From positions 1-64,000 of the forward strand of contig JAGBEV010000018.1 in NCBI GenBank assembly GCA_017936785.1: a DNA stretch of 64,000 nt. The letters are read 5' to 3'. Below the pieces are notes generated by a model that was given only the letters and a program-made list of their open reading frames with translations, had not been told where the DNA came from and searched no databases. Shown one piece after another: positions 7,869 to 17,621 of this stretch. The DNA is from Lachnospiraceae bacterium (GTDB taxonomy: Bacteria; Bacillota; Clostridia; Lachnospirales; Lachnospiraceae). Position 1 is the first letter of the stretch. Every line of letters starts with the position of its first letter. The position numbers and the translations under genes were made by a program.

Positions 7869-8801
7869 TTAATCTTCCCGTTTTTTTGCAAGATTGCTCT
7901 GTACTCTCGCATATAATTCCTGTGCCGCATTATATCCCATCTTTTTCTGACGGTGGTTAATTGCTGCGGATTCACAGATGATCGCCAGATTACGTCCGGG
8001 TCTGATGGGAATATTATGGCAAACAAGTTTATTGCCCAGATACTCTGTATATTCCTCTTCCAGTCCTAAACGGTCATATTCTTTATCCTTATCCCAGTCC
8101 TCAAGCTTGATCACCAGATCGATCTGGCTTGTCTCCTTAACGCTTGCCACACCAAACAGGGTCTTTACATCCACAATGCCGATACCTCTCAGCTCAATAA
8201 AGTACTTGGTGATCTCCGGTGCGGAACCAACTAATGTATCATCACTGACTTTGCGGATTTCAACCACATCATCAGTTACCAGACGGTGTCCCCTCTTGAT
8301 CAGCTCCAGCGCCGCCTCGGATTTACCGATACCACTTTCACCTGTGATCAATACGCCTTCGCCGTATACATCCACCAATACGCCGTGAACGGAAATACAG
8401 GGCGCAAGCTGTACATTCAGCCATCTGATAATTTCAGCAGTAAATGCTGAAGTCGCTTTCTTTGTCATAAGGAGAGGAATCTTCTTCTCTAAAGCGATCT
8501 TTAAAAACAGCGGGTCCGGCTGTAATTCACGACAGAATACAATAACCGGAATAGGACAGGATAAGAGCTTGTTATAAATCTCTTCCTTCCTCTCATCTTC
8601 CATGCTGTCCATATAAGTATATTCCACAAATCCGATGATCTGCAGACGTGTTGCTTCATAATGTTCAAAATATCCTGCTAACTGCAGCGCCGGTCTGTTA
8701 ATATCGGGCTGTGTAATCTTTACCTGGCTGATATCCAGCTCCGGGGTCAGATTTTCCAACTTAAATCTCTCAATGATCTTTTCAATGCTTACACTTGCCA
8801 T
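7869..8801 (-). CDS. hprK: HPr kinase/phosphorylase
   Basis: 310 residues, full length. The Walker A motif GESGIGKS is at residues 154-161, followed by RGHRLVTDDVVEI and the family signature IELRGIGIVDV near residue 202. It phosphorylates HPr and Crh at Ser46 when glycolytic intermediates are high and removes the phosphate when they are low, acting as the sensor of catabolite control. The Ser46-bearing Crh-like protein is encoded about 4 kb downstream in the same cluster. GAGAGGG precedes the start. Confidence 0.95.
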   Translation of the reverse strand: MASVSIEKIIERFKLENLTPELDISQVKITQPDINRPALQLAGYFEHYEATRLQIIGFVEYTYMDSMEDERKEEIYNKLLSCPIPVIVFCRELQPDPLFLKIALEKKIPLLMTKKATSAFTAEIIRWLNVQLAPCISVHGVLVDVYGEGVLITGESGIGKSEAALELIKRGHRLVTDDVVEIRKVSDDTLVGSAPEITKYFIELRGIGIVDVKTLFGVASVKETSQIDLVIKLEDWDKDKEYDRLGLEEEYTEYLGNKLVCHNIPIRPGRNLAIICESAAINHRQKKMGYNAAQELYARVQSNLAKKRED

Positions 8802-8885
8802 ATGTTTCCCTCTCTTTACTTATCGTTTTATGCTGTATGCCGAATTCCGGGCGTACCCCATTAGTTTCATCATAGCATAGTTTTT

Positions 8886-10763
8886 TTACTCCCGCAACGG
8901 AGTATCGGGATGAAAGAAGCGGTAAATTTCTTCTGCCTGGCTGCGGGAAATTTCCGGCACTTTCTCCAGCTCTTCTGTTTCTGCCCCTTTAATTTCTTCT
9001 ATGGATCTGAAATAACGCATCAATGCTTTTCTTCTGGAAGGTCCGACCCCCTTGATATCATCCAGAACGGAGTGCACTCCTTCGCTGCGGCGCAGGGACC
9101 GGTGATACTCAATGGCAAATCTGTGTGCCTCATCCTGAATTCTGGTGATCAGCTTGAATCCCTCAGAATCCCTCTCAATGGGTATTTCTTCATTATTAAA
9201 ATATAATCCTCTGGTTCTGTGATGGTCATCCTTTACCATACCGCATACGGGTATATCAATGTGGAGGCTTTCCAACACCTCTTTCGCAATATTTACCTGA
9301 CCTCTGCCGCCATCCATTAAAAGCAGATCCGGAAACTTTGTAAAGCTGCCGAAGGTCTCATCCATCTGCCTTTCCTTATATTGTCTTTTTTCTTCCAGTC
9401 CATGAAGAAATCTTCTGGTCAGCACTTCCCTCATGCAGGCATAATCATCAGGTCCATCCACGGATTTGATGCGGAATTTCCGGTAATCGCTTCGTCTGGA
9501 CTTTCCTTTCTCAAAGACCACCATGGAACCTACGTTCTGAAAGCCACTGATATTACTGATATCAAACGCCTCGATACGGTCCGCCCTTTCAATGCCGATG
9601 GCAGAAGCGATTTCCTTAGCTGCCCCGATAGTTCTTCCTTCTTCTCGCTTGATCCGTTCCTTATCCTTGCTTAAGACCATTTCCGCATTTTTCGCTGCCA
9701 GAAGCACCAGTTTTTCTTTTGTTCCGATCTTAGGCACTACCAGATGTACTCTGGAACCTTTTCGTCCGGAAAGCCATTGTTCGATCAATGCCATATCTTC
9801 TATTTCTTCCTGAAGCATAATGGTCCTGGGCACATAAGGCGTTCCCGCATAGAACTGTTTGATAAAGTTCTCCATCACTTCGCTTTTGGATATTTCCGAC
9901 ACGTTTGTCATATAGAAATGATCCCTTCCGATCAGCTTTCCTCCCCGGACAAAGAAGACCTGCATAACGGCATCTCTTTCATCAGAAGCCATGGCAATAA
10001 CATCTTTATCCTCCTGATCGCTTTCCGTGATCTTTTGTTTCTGGGCTACGGATTTCACACTGTTAAGTAAATCACGATAGCGGATTGCCTCTTCAAAGTC
10101 CATTTCCTCCGATGCGGCATTCATTTTTTCTTCCAGACTTCGTAAAATTGGGGCATAATGTCCATTCAAAAACTCCAATGCTCCTTCTACCCGCTCCCGG
10201 TATTCTTCTTCTGTAATTTTCCCGCTACAGGGCGCACTGCATTGCTTCATATGATAATTTAAGCAGGGGCGGTCTTTACCCACATCCCTGGGCAGCACTT
10301 TGCGGCAGGTCCGCAGACAAAATAGTTTATTGAGAAGCTCGATGGTATCTTTAACACTGGTGGCACTGGTATAGGGTCCAAAATATTTAGATCTGTCTTT
10401 TTTCATAGTCCTGGAAAATACCAGTCTGGGAAAAGCTTCTCCCATGGTCACCTTAATGTATGGATAGGTCTTATCATCCTTTAACATGGTATTGTATTTA
10501 GGACGATGCTCTTTGATCAGATTGTTTTCCAGCACCAGGGCTTCCAGTTCGGAATCTGTCACAATGTATTCGAAATGGTCGATCTGGGAGACCATTCTCT
10601 GAATCTTAACTGTCTTTTTGGTACTGGCACGAAAATAAGAATGCACACGGCGGTTTAAGTTGACCGCTTTGCCCACGTAGATGATGGCATCATATTTATC
10701 GTGCATGATGTAGACTCCCGGATTGGGTGGGAGCTTCTTCAGTTCTTCTTCAATGTTGAACAT
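8886..10763 (-). CDS. uvrC: Excinuclease ABC subunit C
   Basis: 625 residues from the ATG at 10763, which has AGGAGA 7 bases upstream. A longer reading to 10817 would run into the 131-bp palindrome and has no ribosome site. UvrC makes the two incisions in nucleotide excision repair. The N-terminal GIY-YIG nuclease domain ([20 protein letters not shown]), the UVR helical motif ([16 protein letters not shown], about residue 205), the RNase H-like C-terminal nuclease and the terminal helix-hairpin-helix ([15 protein letters not shown]) are in the expected order. Confidence 0.95.
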   Translation of the reverse strand: MFNIEEELKKLPPNPGVYIMHDKYDAIIYVGKAVNLNRRVHSYFRASTKKTVKIQRMVSQIDHFEYIVTDSELEALVLENNLIKEHRPKYNTMLKDDKTYPYIKVTMGEAFPRLVFSRTMKKDRSKYFGPYTSATSVKDTIELLNKLFCLRTCRKVLPRDVGKDRPCLNYHMKQCSAPCSGKITEEEYRERVEGALEFLNGHYAPILRSLEEKMNAASEEMDFEEAIRYRDLLNSVKSVAQKQKITESDQEDKDVIAMASDERDAVMQVFFVRGGKLIGRDHFYMTNVSEISKSEVMENFIKQFYAGTPYVPRTIMLQEEIEDMALIEQWLSGRKGSRVHLVVPKIGTKEKLVLLAAKNAEMVLSKDKERIKREEGRTIGAAKEIASAIGIERADRIEAFDISNISGFQNVGSMVVFEKGKSRRSDYRKFRIKSVDGPDDYACMREVLTRRFLHGLEEKRQYKERQMDETFGSFTKFPDLLLMDGGRGQVNIAKEVLESLHIDIPVCGMVKDDHHRTRGLYFNNEEIPIERDSEGFKLITRIQDEAHRFAIEYHRSLRRSEGVHSVLDDIKGVGPSRRKALMRYFRSIEEIKGAETEELEKVPEISRSQAEEIYRFFHPDTPLRE

Positions 10764-10805
10764 ATGGGGTCTCCTGGGGGGATTAAAAGGGTTTTGGCAA
10801 TATGC

Positions 10806-10936
10806 GAATTCGTTCATATATTTTAAAAGAACACGCTTTCGCTCAGATAAAAACGTAGTGGCACATAAGATTGCAAAGAACGCAATCTAAGTGCCAACGT
10901 TTTTATATGGTTCTTTTAAAATACATGAACGAATTC
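10806..10936. repeat. 131-bp near-perfect palindrome / long hairpin
   Basis: The outer arms, 27 bases each (10806-10832 and 10910-10936), begin and end with GAATTC and match at 26 of 27 positions. Further nested arms AAAAACGT (10849-10856), GGCAC (10860-10864) and AGATTGC (10868-10874) pair with AACGTTTTT, GTGCC and GCAATCT on the other side. The left half carries about 12 extra bases. It lies between the ftsH stop and the uvrC start. It could be a miniature mobile element or a strong structured terminator. A related core occurs at 15019-15088. Confidence 0.8.
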
Positions 10937-11038
10937 TTAGGTTTTGGCTCTTCCTTTAATTTTATGTCCGGTTTCGGGCTTACCCCCGGCTTCGCCGGTG
11001 AGTTCGCCCTTTGATTCCGGCATTGGTTTCACTTTGGT

Positions 11039-13201
11039 TTATATATTTTCTTCTTCTGATGAATCATGCTGCCCGGGGGCAGGGGCGGATTCATCTTCAT
11101 TGACCGGAGAGTCGGGTGTGTAGGATAGAGGAACTTCAAATTCAGCGAAGGGGTTAGCGTCCTTTGAAGCTCCTTCGGATTCTTCTTTTACATCCTCTTT
11201 TTTGGCTTCTGTGGTCACTTGCTCTTCTTTGTTTTGTAATTCTTTATCTTTTTTGTCCTCACCCGGGGTTTCATCTTCTACCGGTTCCGGGATTCCTTTT
11301 TCCTGGCGGTAGATTTTCATAAATTCTTTACCGGTAATGGTTTCCTTTTCGATCAGGTGTGCAGCGATCTTATCCATGACTGCACGGTTTTCTTTCAGCA
11401 GAACCTTGGCTTCTTTGTAGCATGATTTCAAGATCTTCATGACCTCATCATCAATAGCTGCTGCCGTTACATCAGAACAATTCAGTGCGGAACGTCCATC
11501 CAGATAACGGCTTTCTACTGTCTCTAAGCCCATTAAGCCAAAGCGCTTGCTCATTCCGTATTGGGTTACCATGCTGCGGGCAATATTGGTTGCCTTTTCA
11601 ATATCATTGGAAGCTCCTGTGGTAACTGTATCAAAAACCAGTTCTTCTGCCGCACGTCCGCCTAAAAGACCTACCATCATATCGTGAAGCTCTGCCTGGG
11701 TGTTGAGATATTTTTCTTCTTCCGGCACATGCATAACATAGCCTAAAGCTCCCATAGTACGGGGTACAATGGTAATCTTCTGTACCGGCTCGGAATTTTT
11801 CTGCAATGCGGAAATCAGCGCATGACCTACCTCATGATAGGAAACGATCTTTCTTTCCTGTTCGCTCATGATGCGGTCTTTCTTTTCCTTACCTACCAGA
11901 ACAACTTCCACAGCATCAAATAAATCCTTCTGACAGACTGCTTTTCTTCCTTCTTTTACTGCGTTGATCGCTGCTTCATTGATCATATTGGCAAGATCAG
12001 AACCTACTGCTCCGCTGGTAGCCAGTGCAATAGCATCCAGATCTACGCTTTCATCCAAAAGCACATTCTTGGAGTGAACTTTTAAAATATCCACACGCCC
12101 TTTTAAATCCGGCTTATCAACGATAATACGCCTGTCAAAACGTCCCGGTCTCAACAATGCCTTATCCAGGATCTCCGGTCTGTTGGTAGCTGCCAAAAGC
12201 AGAATACCCTTGGATGAATCAAAACCATCCATTTCAGAAAGAAGCTGGTTTAAGGTCTGTTCTCTTTCTTCGTTTCCGCCGCCGTATTTGGAATCACGGC
12301 TTCGTCCGATGGCATCGATCTCATCAATAAAGATAATACACGGTGCATTCTTTTGTGCTTCCTTAAACAGATCCCTTACACGGGAAGCACCTACACCTAC
12401 ATACAATTCCACAAAATCCGAACCTGCAAGGGAGAAGAAGGGCACATGTGCCTCTCCTGCCACTGCTTTTGCAAGCAGGGTCTTACCTGTTCCGGGAGGT
12501 CCCACCAACAATGCGCCTTTCGGCAGTTTTGCACCGATCTTAGTGTATTTGCCCGGATTATGCAGGAAATCCACAACCTCCTGCAGCGACTCCTTTGCTT
12601 CTTCCTGACCGGCAACATCCTTAAAGGTTACCCCTGTTTCTTTTTGTACATAAACTTTGGCATTGCTTTTTCCTACTCCCATAGGCCCGCCGCTTCCGCT
12701 CATCTTGCGGAAAGCAAACATCAGTACTGCATAAAGCAGTACTACCGGGAGAATCCAACTGAGAATGCTGATGATAAATCCCGAATTGCTGGGGATTTCC
12801 TTCTTGTATTCTACATGATGGGCATCTAAAAGCTCATAAAGATTATCGTCCTCCAGATTACCGGTATAAAAGGTTTCCAGAGGAGCGCTTCCTCCAAATA
12901 CAGCATTATTGCTGACCTCTTCCTGCTTTTTCTTAGGTGTGATCTGAATTTCCGAATCGGTGATCACAACGCTTTCTACCTGATCGGCTTCTACCATCTC
13001 TTTAAAAGCCGTATAAGATATTTCTTCATTTGAGCCGGACATCAGATTCATGAACAGGCTCATTCCCATAAGTGTCAACAGGACTGCAAGCAGCAGCATG
13101 AACAGGCTCTGTCTCTTCTGAGGACCGTTTCCGCCGCCCTGATTTTGGTTCCCGTTTTGATTGTTATTTTGATTATTATTAGGTTGATTATTATTCTCCA
13201 T
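11039..13201 (-). CDS. ftsH: ATP-dependent zinc metalloprotease FtsH
   Basis: 720 residues. A membrane-anchored AAA+ protease that degrades misfolded membrane proteins and regulators. Two membrane segments (about 32-53 and 141-163) flank a short outer domain. Walker A GPPGTGKT is at 234-241, Walker B FIDEID at 291-296, and the zinc site HEVGH at 456-460. The first 30 residues are unusually rich in Asn and Gln. The C-terminal 90 residues are an acidic low-complexity extension. GGAGG precedes the ATG. A well-formed promoter lies at 13228-13256. Confidence 0.96.
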   Translation of the reverse strand: MENNNQPNNNQNNNQNGNQNQGGGNGPQKRQSLFMLLLAVLLTLMGMSLFMNLMSGSNEEISYTAFKEMVEADQVESVVITDSEIQITPKKKQEEVSNNAVFGGSAPLETFYTGNLEDDNLYELLDAHHVEYKKEIPSNSGFIISILSWILPVVLLYAVLMFAFRKMSGSGGPMGVGKSNAKVYVQKETGVTFKDVAGQEEAKESLQEVVDFLHNPGKYTKIGAKLPKGALLVGPPGTGKTLLAKAVAGEAHVPFFSLAGSDFVELYVGVGASRVRDLFKEAQKNAPCIIFIDEIDAIGRSRDSKYGGGNEEREQTLNQLLSEMDGFDSSKGILLLAATNRPEILDKALLRPGRFDRRIIVDKPDLKGRVDILKVHSKNVLLDESVDLDAIALATSGAVGSDLANMINEAAINAVKEGRKAVCQKDLFDAVEVVLVGKEKKDRIMSEQERKIVSYHEVGHALISALQKNSEPVQKITIVPRTMGALGYVMHVPEEEKYLNTQAELHDMMVGLLGGRAAEELVFDTVTTGASNDIEKATNIARSMVTQYGMSKRFGLMGLETVESRYLDGRSALNCSDVTAAAIDDEVMKILKSCYKEAKVLLKENRAVMDKIAAHLIEKETITGKEFMKIYRQEKGIPEPVEDETPGEDKKDKELQNKEEQVTTEAKKEDVKEESEGASKDANPFAEFEVPLSYTPDSPVNEDESAPAPGQHDSSEEENI

Positions 13202-13227
13202 ATAGTTCCTCCAAACAGTCTGCTACT

Positions 13228-13256
13228 ATTATAAATTTTGAATTTCTATAAATCAA
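13228..13256 (-). promoter_or_regulatory. ftsH: ftsH promoter
   Basis: Minus-strand TTGATT (13251-13256), exactly 17 bases of spacer, and a perfect TATAAT (13228-13233) lie about 27 bases before the ftsH start. Confidence 0.7.
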
Positions 13257-13355
13257 TACAAACATTGTGAAATTTCCCGGGTTCTTCTTAAACTTTTATA
13301 AACTTTTTTAACTTTTTTGATACAAATCCTAGATTTTAGACAATCTTCATTGTAT

Positions 13356-13361
13356 AATACA
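13356..13361 (+). promoter_or_regulatory. pyrG: pyrG promoter -10 element (approximate position)
   Basis: TTGTATAATACATG contains a TATAAT about 30 bases before the pyrG ATG, with AGGAGG between. The -35 region is weak. The leader looks too short to hold an attenuator hairpin like that of Bacillus pyrG. Confidence 0.45.
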
Positions 13362-13385
13362 TGAGTATATTAGGAGGACTATTTC

Positions 13386-14993
13386 ATGGCAGTAAAATAC
13401 GTATTTGTAACCGGCGGTGTGGTTTCCGGTCTCGGAAAAGGAATCACAGCCGCATCTTTGGGAAGATTATTAAAAGCGCGTGGTTATAAAGTTACCATGC
13501 AGAAATTCGATCCATATATCAACATCGATCCCGGAACCATGAACCCGATCCAGCATGGAGAGGTTTTCGTCACGGATGATGGTGTTGAAACAGATTTAGA
13601 CCTTGGACATTATGAACGTTTTATTGACGAAAGTCTGGACAAGAACTCCAATGTTACTACAGGCAAAGTGTACTGGTCCGTACTTCAAAAGGAGCGCCGT
13701 GGAGATTACGGCGGAGGAACCGTACAGGTTATTCCTCATATTACCAATGAGATCAAAAGCCGTTTTTACCGCAATTTCAGCGATGATGATATGCGCATTG
13801 CCATTATTGAGGTAGGAGGAACCGTAGGTGATATCGAAAGCCAGCCGTTCCTGGAATCCATTCGTCAGTTCCAGCATGAAGTAGGACATGATAATGCGAT
13901 CCTGATCCATGTTACATTGATTCCTTATTTAAGTGCATCTCAGGAGATGAAGACCAAACCTACCCAGGCATCCGTTAAGGAATTACAGGGAATGGGTATT
14001 CAGCCGGATATTATCGTATGCAGGAGCGAGCATCCCCTGGATCAGCAGTTAAAGGATAAAATCGCTTTATTCTGTAACGTTCCCAACAATCACGTATTGC
14101 AAAACCTTGACGTGGAACATTTATATGAGGCTCCTCTGGCATTGGAAAAAGAAAAAATTGCCGACGTGGCATGTGAATGTCTCCATTTAGATTGCCCTGA
14201 TCCTGATTTATCAGACTGGAAAGAAATGGTAGACCAGCTTCGCAATCCCAAACATGAAGTCACCATCGCCCTTGTCGGAAAATATATTCAGCTTCATGAC
14301 GCATATTTAAGCGTTGTGGAAGCCTTAAAGCATGGCGGTATTTTCATCAACACCACCGTCAATATCAAATGGGTGGATTCAGAAACCGTTACCGATGAAA
14401 ATGTAGGTGAAATCCTTGACGGCGTTAACGGCATTCTGGTTCCCGGAGGATTTGGAAACCGCGGCATCGAAGGTAAGATCAAGGCAATTACTTATGCAAG
14501 GGAAAATAAAATTCCATTTTTAGGTCTGTGCCTCGGTATGCAGTTATCCATTGTGGAATTTGCAAGAAATGTGGCAGGCTTCAATGATGCTCACAGTGAA
14601 GAATTAGATCCTAACACCACACATCCTGTTATTGCTTTAATGCCCGATCAGAATGGTGTGGAAGATATCGGCGGCACTTTGAGACTTGGCTCCTATCCCT
14701 GTGTATTGGACAAGAATTCCAAGGCTTATGAACTGTATGGGGAAGAAACCATTCATGAAAGGCATCGTCATCGTTATGAAGTCAATAATGATTTCCGTAC
14801 AGCTTTAACAGATAAGGGAATGAAGCTGTCAGGTATTTCCCCGGACGGACGGATCGTGGAAATGTGCGAGCTGCCTGACCATCCATTTTTCGTTGCCACA
14901 CAGGCACATCCGGAATTTAAGAGCAGACCCAACAGACCCCATCCGTTATTTAAGGGATTTGTAGAGGCAGCATTAGCAGAAAGTCAGAAATAA
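13386..14993 (+). CDS. pyrG: CTP synthase
   Basis: 535 residues, full length. It converts UTP to CTP using ATP and ammonia from glutamine. The N-terminal synthase domain begins with the nucleotide-binding [17 protein letters not shown]. The C-terminal class I glutamine amidotransferase has the nucleophile in GLCLGMQLS (about residue 380) and the His-Glu pair in AHPEF near residue 515. AGGAGG lies 9 bases before the ATG. It is transcribed divergently from ftsH and ends at a bidirectional hairpin shared with the convergent GH3 gene. Confidence 0.97.
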   Translation: MAVKYVFVTGGVVSGLGKGITAASLGRLLKARGYKVTMQKFDPYINIDPGTMNPIQHGEVFVTDDGVETDLDLGHYERFIDESLDKNSNVTTGKVYWSVLQKERRGDYGGGTVQVIPHITNEIKSRFYRNFSDDDMRIAIIEVGGTVGDIESQPFLESIRQFQHEVGHDNAILIHVTLIPYLSASQEMKTKPTQASVKELQGMGIQPDIIVCRSEHPLDQQLKDKIALFCNVPNNHVLQNLDVEHLYEAPLALEKEKIADVACECLHLDCPDPDLSDWKEMVDQLRNPKHEVTIALVGKYIQLHDAYLSVVEALKHGGIFINTTVNIKWVDSETVTDENVGEILDGVNGILVPGGFGNRGIEGKIKAITYARENKIPFLGLCLGMQLSIVEFARNVAGFNDAHSEELDPNTTHPVIALMPDQNGVEDIGGTLRLGSYPCVLDKNSKAYELYGEETIHERHRHRYEVNNDFRTALTDKGMKLSGISPDGRIVEMCELPDHPFFVATQAHPEFKSRPNRPHPLFKGFVEAALAESQK

Positions 14994-15018
14994 TAGCAGA
15001 AACAATGCCAAAAGAACG

Positions 15019-15088
15019 GCATAAAAAAATACAGAGTTCTCAGATTCACGTTTTTATACGGTCTCTGAGAACTCTATATTTTTTATGC
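15019..15088. terminator. Bidirectional terminator between pyrG and the GH3 gene
   Basis: A stem of about 25 bp: GCATAAAAAAATACAGAG... (15019-15044) pairs with ...CTCTATATTTTTTATGC (15064-15088). It has A runs on one side and T runs on the other, so it can serve both converging genes. A smaller ATGCC/GGCAT hairpin (15005-15022) precedes it. The loop carries ACGTTTTTATACGG, also found almost unchanged in the palindrome at 10806-10936. Confidence 0.8.
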
Positions 15089-15153
15089 CTGTACGCAGTC
15101 TTTTCTATTGTTTCAAAACATGGCGGCTTAGTCAGGTTGTATTTAGCTTTAAG

Positions 15154-17424
15154 TTATTGGTTCAATTGATCCAGGACTTCCTGAAGTCTGGTAAAGTCAA
15201 TGGTACCGTCCTGGAAACTTACAAGAGCACGGAGAGGCATATATTGCATCATGGCATCCTGCATGGCTTTGGAGGAGGTTCCCAGCCCTTCAGCAGAATT
15301 GGTGTCGCAGGCATCGATCATGGTACATGCTGCGTATAAAGGAGCAAGAAATTTTTCCGCCTCAGGGTCTTTGGAGATGTCTCCAAAGGTGGTATTTAAG
15401 TGATACTTTTTAGGTATGGAGCGGGTGGATTCCACATATACTTCAGCTTCCAAACGGATATCTCTGGAAGAGCTTCCTACGGAAATTTTAAAATCACCCG
15501 TTTCTATATGGAAATCCTGTATCTGGGTATTGTAGTAAGCAAAAGCTCTGTCATTTAAACGGAAGGTTACTGTTTTGGTCTCCCCCGGAGCCAGTTCTAT
15601 TTTTTCAAAGCCCTTTAATTCTTTTACGGGGCGGATCGGAGTGCTCTCTTTATCCGATACATAGAGCTGGACGATTTCTTTTCCCGCCACCTTGCCTGTA
15701 TTGGTAATGTCTACGGAAACAGTCAGGGTTTCTGTATCTTTTATGGATTCTTTGTCCAGTGTAATGTTGGAATAATCAAAAGTGGTGTAGCTTAATCCGT
15801 ATCCGAAGGGGAACAGCACATTCATTTTTTTCTTGTCATAGTAGCGGTAGCCTACAAATACACCTTCCCTGTATTCCACTACATCCTCTTCCCCAATATA
15901 ATACAAGTAGGAAGGATTATCTTCTAAATGGAGAGGGAAAGTTTCAGCCAGTTTGCCGCTGGGATTTACTTCTCCGAAAAGAATGCGGTATTCTGCTTCT
16001 CCTACAGCTTCTCCGCCTAAATATGCTTCCAGAACGCCTTTGACCTTTGGCAGCCAGGGCATTTCCACCGGAGAGCCGTTGTGAAGGACTACTACTACAT
16101 TGGGCTGTACCTTTGCAATCTCTTCAATGAGATAATTCTGGCTTTCAGGCATCTGCATGTGGGTCCTGTCATAGCCTTCGGATTCAAAAGCGTCAGGCAG
16201 TCCTGCAAAAATCACTGCCACTTCTGCTGCTTTAGCCGCTTCTACTGCCTCTGCCACCAGCTTCTCATCTGTCCGATCTTCTGCATCATCATAGCCTCTT
16301 GCGTAGATCACATTGGGCATATCCCTGACCATTTCCAATGCACCTGTTACCTTAAAACTGTTGATATGGGAGCTGCCGCCGCCCTGATATCTGGGTTTTT
16401 CTGCATACTGACCGATAAATGCGATTTTCTGCTCTTTCTTCAGAGGAAGAATTCCTTCATTCTTTAATAAAACAAGGGACTCCTCTGCCACTTTCCTGCT
16501 GAATTCATGCTGCGCCTGTCTGTCAAATACAGCTTCCTTATCCCTGTTATCCATATATTTGTAAACAATTTCCAAAATGCGGATTACGGTCTGATCCAGG
16601 ATCGATTCATCCAGGCTGCCGTCTTTTACTGCCTTTTCGATCAATTTGTCATTAACACCGCAGGATGGCGGCATTTCCAGATCCAGGCCTGCCTTTACCC
16701 CTGCCACACGGTCATTGACTGCTCCCCAGTCGCTGACAACAAAACCGTCAAATCCCCATTCATCACGAAGTACATCTGTAAGAAGGGTTTTGTTTTCTGC
16801 CGCATAAGTTCCGTTTATTCTGTTATAAGAGCACATAACAGTCCAGGGCTTTGATTCCTTTACTGCTGTTTCAAATGCAGGCATATAGATTTCCCGCATT
16901 GTTCTTTCATCTACTCTGGAATCGGAAGACATTCTTCTTGTTTCCTGGCTGTTTGCCATAAAATGCTTGATACTGGTACCTACATTTTTGCTCTGGACAC
17001 CTTTAATATAGCTGGCTGCAATTTCTCCTGCCACATAAGGGTCTTCCGAATAATATTCAAAATTACGTCCGCATAAAGGAGAACGCTTGATATTTACAGC
17101 CGGTCCCAAAATAACTCCAACACCTTCTGCCTGACATGCCTCACCGATCGCCTGCCCCATTTCATTTAATAAATTCCTGTCAAAGGATGATGCAGAGGCA
17201 CAGCCTGCAGGATAGCAGACAGCCACAATGCTGTCATTGACTCCTAAATGGTCTCCTTCATCCTTTTGTTTGCGCAGTCCGTGAGGTCCATCGGATACCA
17301 TCATAGCCGGTACGCCTAATCTCTCTACAGCCTTGGTATGCCAGAAATCTCCTCCCGAACACAGAGAGGCTTTTTCTTCCACGGTCATCTGTGCAACAAT
17401 TGCTTCTATTTCTTTTCTTGTCAT
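15154..17424 (-). CDS. Glycoside hydrolase family 3 (beta-glucosidase-like)
   Basis: 756 residues. The N-terminal TIM-barrel domain holds the nucleophile Asp232 in VVSDWGAV and the GRNFEYYSEDPY and SIKHFMANSQE substrate-site motifs. A beta/alpha sandwich domain and a fibronectin III-like domain (about 560-640) follow, and the last 100 residues are an extra tail. No signal peptide is present, so it probably acts in the cytosol on imported oligosaccharides. GH3 enzymes remove terminal beta-glucose, xylose or related sugars, and the exact sugar is unknown. The divergent AraC regulator at 17622 is the likely controller. AAAGGGG precedes the ATG. Confidence 0.9.
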   Translation of the reverse strand: MTRKEIEAIVAQMTVEEKASLCSGGDFWHTKAVERLGVPAMMVSDGPHGLRKQKDEGDHLGVNDSIVAVCYPAGCASASSFDRNLLNEMGQAIGEACQAEGVGVILGPAVNIKRSPLCGRNFEYYSEDPYVAGEIAASYIKGVQSKNVGTSIKHFMANSQETRRMSSDSRVDERTMREIYMPAFETAVKESKPWTVMCSYNRINGTYAAENKTLLTDVLRDEWGFDGFVVSDWGAVNDRVAGVKAGLDLEMPPSCGVNDKLIEKAVKDGSLDESILDQTVIRILEIVYKYMDNRDKEAVFDRQAQHEFSRKVAEESLVLLKNEGILPLKKEQKIAFIGQYAEKPRYQGGGSSHINSFKVTGALEMVRDMPNVIYARGYDDAEDRTDEKLVAEAVEAAKAAEVAVIFAGLPDAFESEGYDRTHMQMPESQNYLIEEIAKVQPNVVVVLHNGSPVEMPWLPKVKGVLEAYLGGEAVGEAEYRILFGEVNPSGKLAETFPLHLEDNPSYLYYIGEEDVVEYREGVFVGYRYYDKKKMNVLFPFGYGLSYTTFDYSNITLDKESIKDTETLTVSVDITNTGKVAGKEIVQLYVSDKESTPIRPVKELKGFEKIELAPGETKTVTFRLNDRAFAYYNTQIQDFHIETGDFKISVGSSSRDIRLEAEVYVESTRSIPKKYHLNTTFGDISKDPEAEKFLAPLYAACTMIDACDTNSAEGLGTSSKAMQDAMMQYMPLRALVSFQDGTIDFTRLQEVLDQLNQ

Positions 17425-17525
17425 TATGATACCCCTTTCTGACAGCAGCTCCTGTCATTTCCTTCTGACCTTATGCTAACAGATTATTTTTTAATACACT
17501 ATCCTGTTTTTTGACTATTTTTTAG

Positions 17526-17537
17526 GTCAATATTGAC
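17526..17537. promoter_or_regulatory. Palindromic candidate operator in the GH3-AraC divergent region
   Basis: GTCAATATTGAC is a perfect 12-bp palindrome. It overlaps a TTGACT -35 for the plus-strand AraC gene, with TGTTACTTT (extended -10) 17 bases on. A site here could act on both divergent genes. Confidence 0.4.
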
Positions 17538-17621
17538 TTTTCTATTTTCTAATGTTACTTTTCCTATAAGGACTTGGGTTCCCCATAATGTGCAAAAAAA
17601 GCCAATATAGGAGGCAGAATT

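Noticed and set aside
10764-10817. N-terminal extension of uvrC to 10817
   Set aside because: No ribosome site; the ATG at 10763 has AGGAGA 7 bases away, and the extension enters the palindrome.
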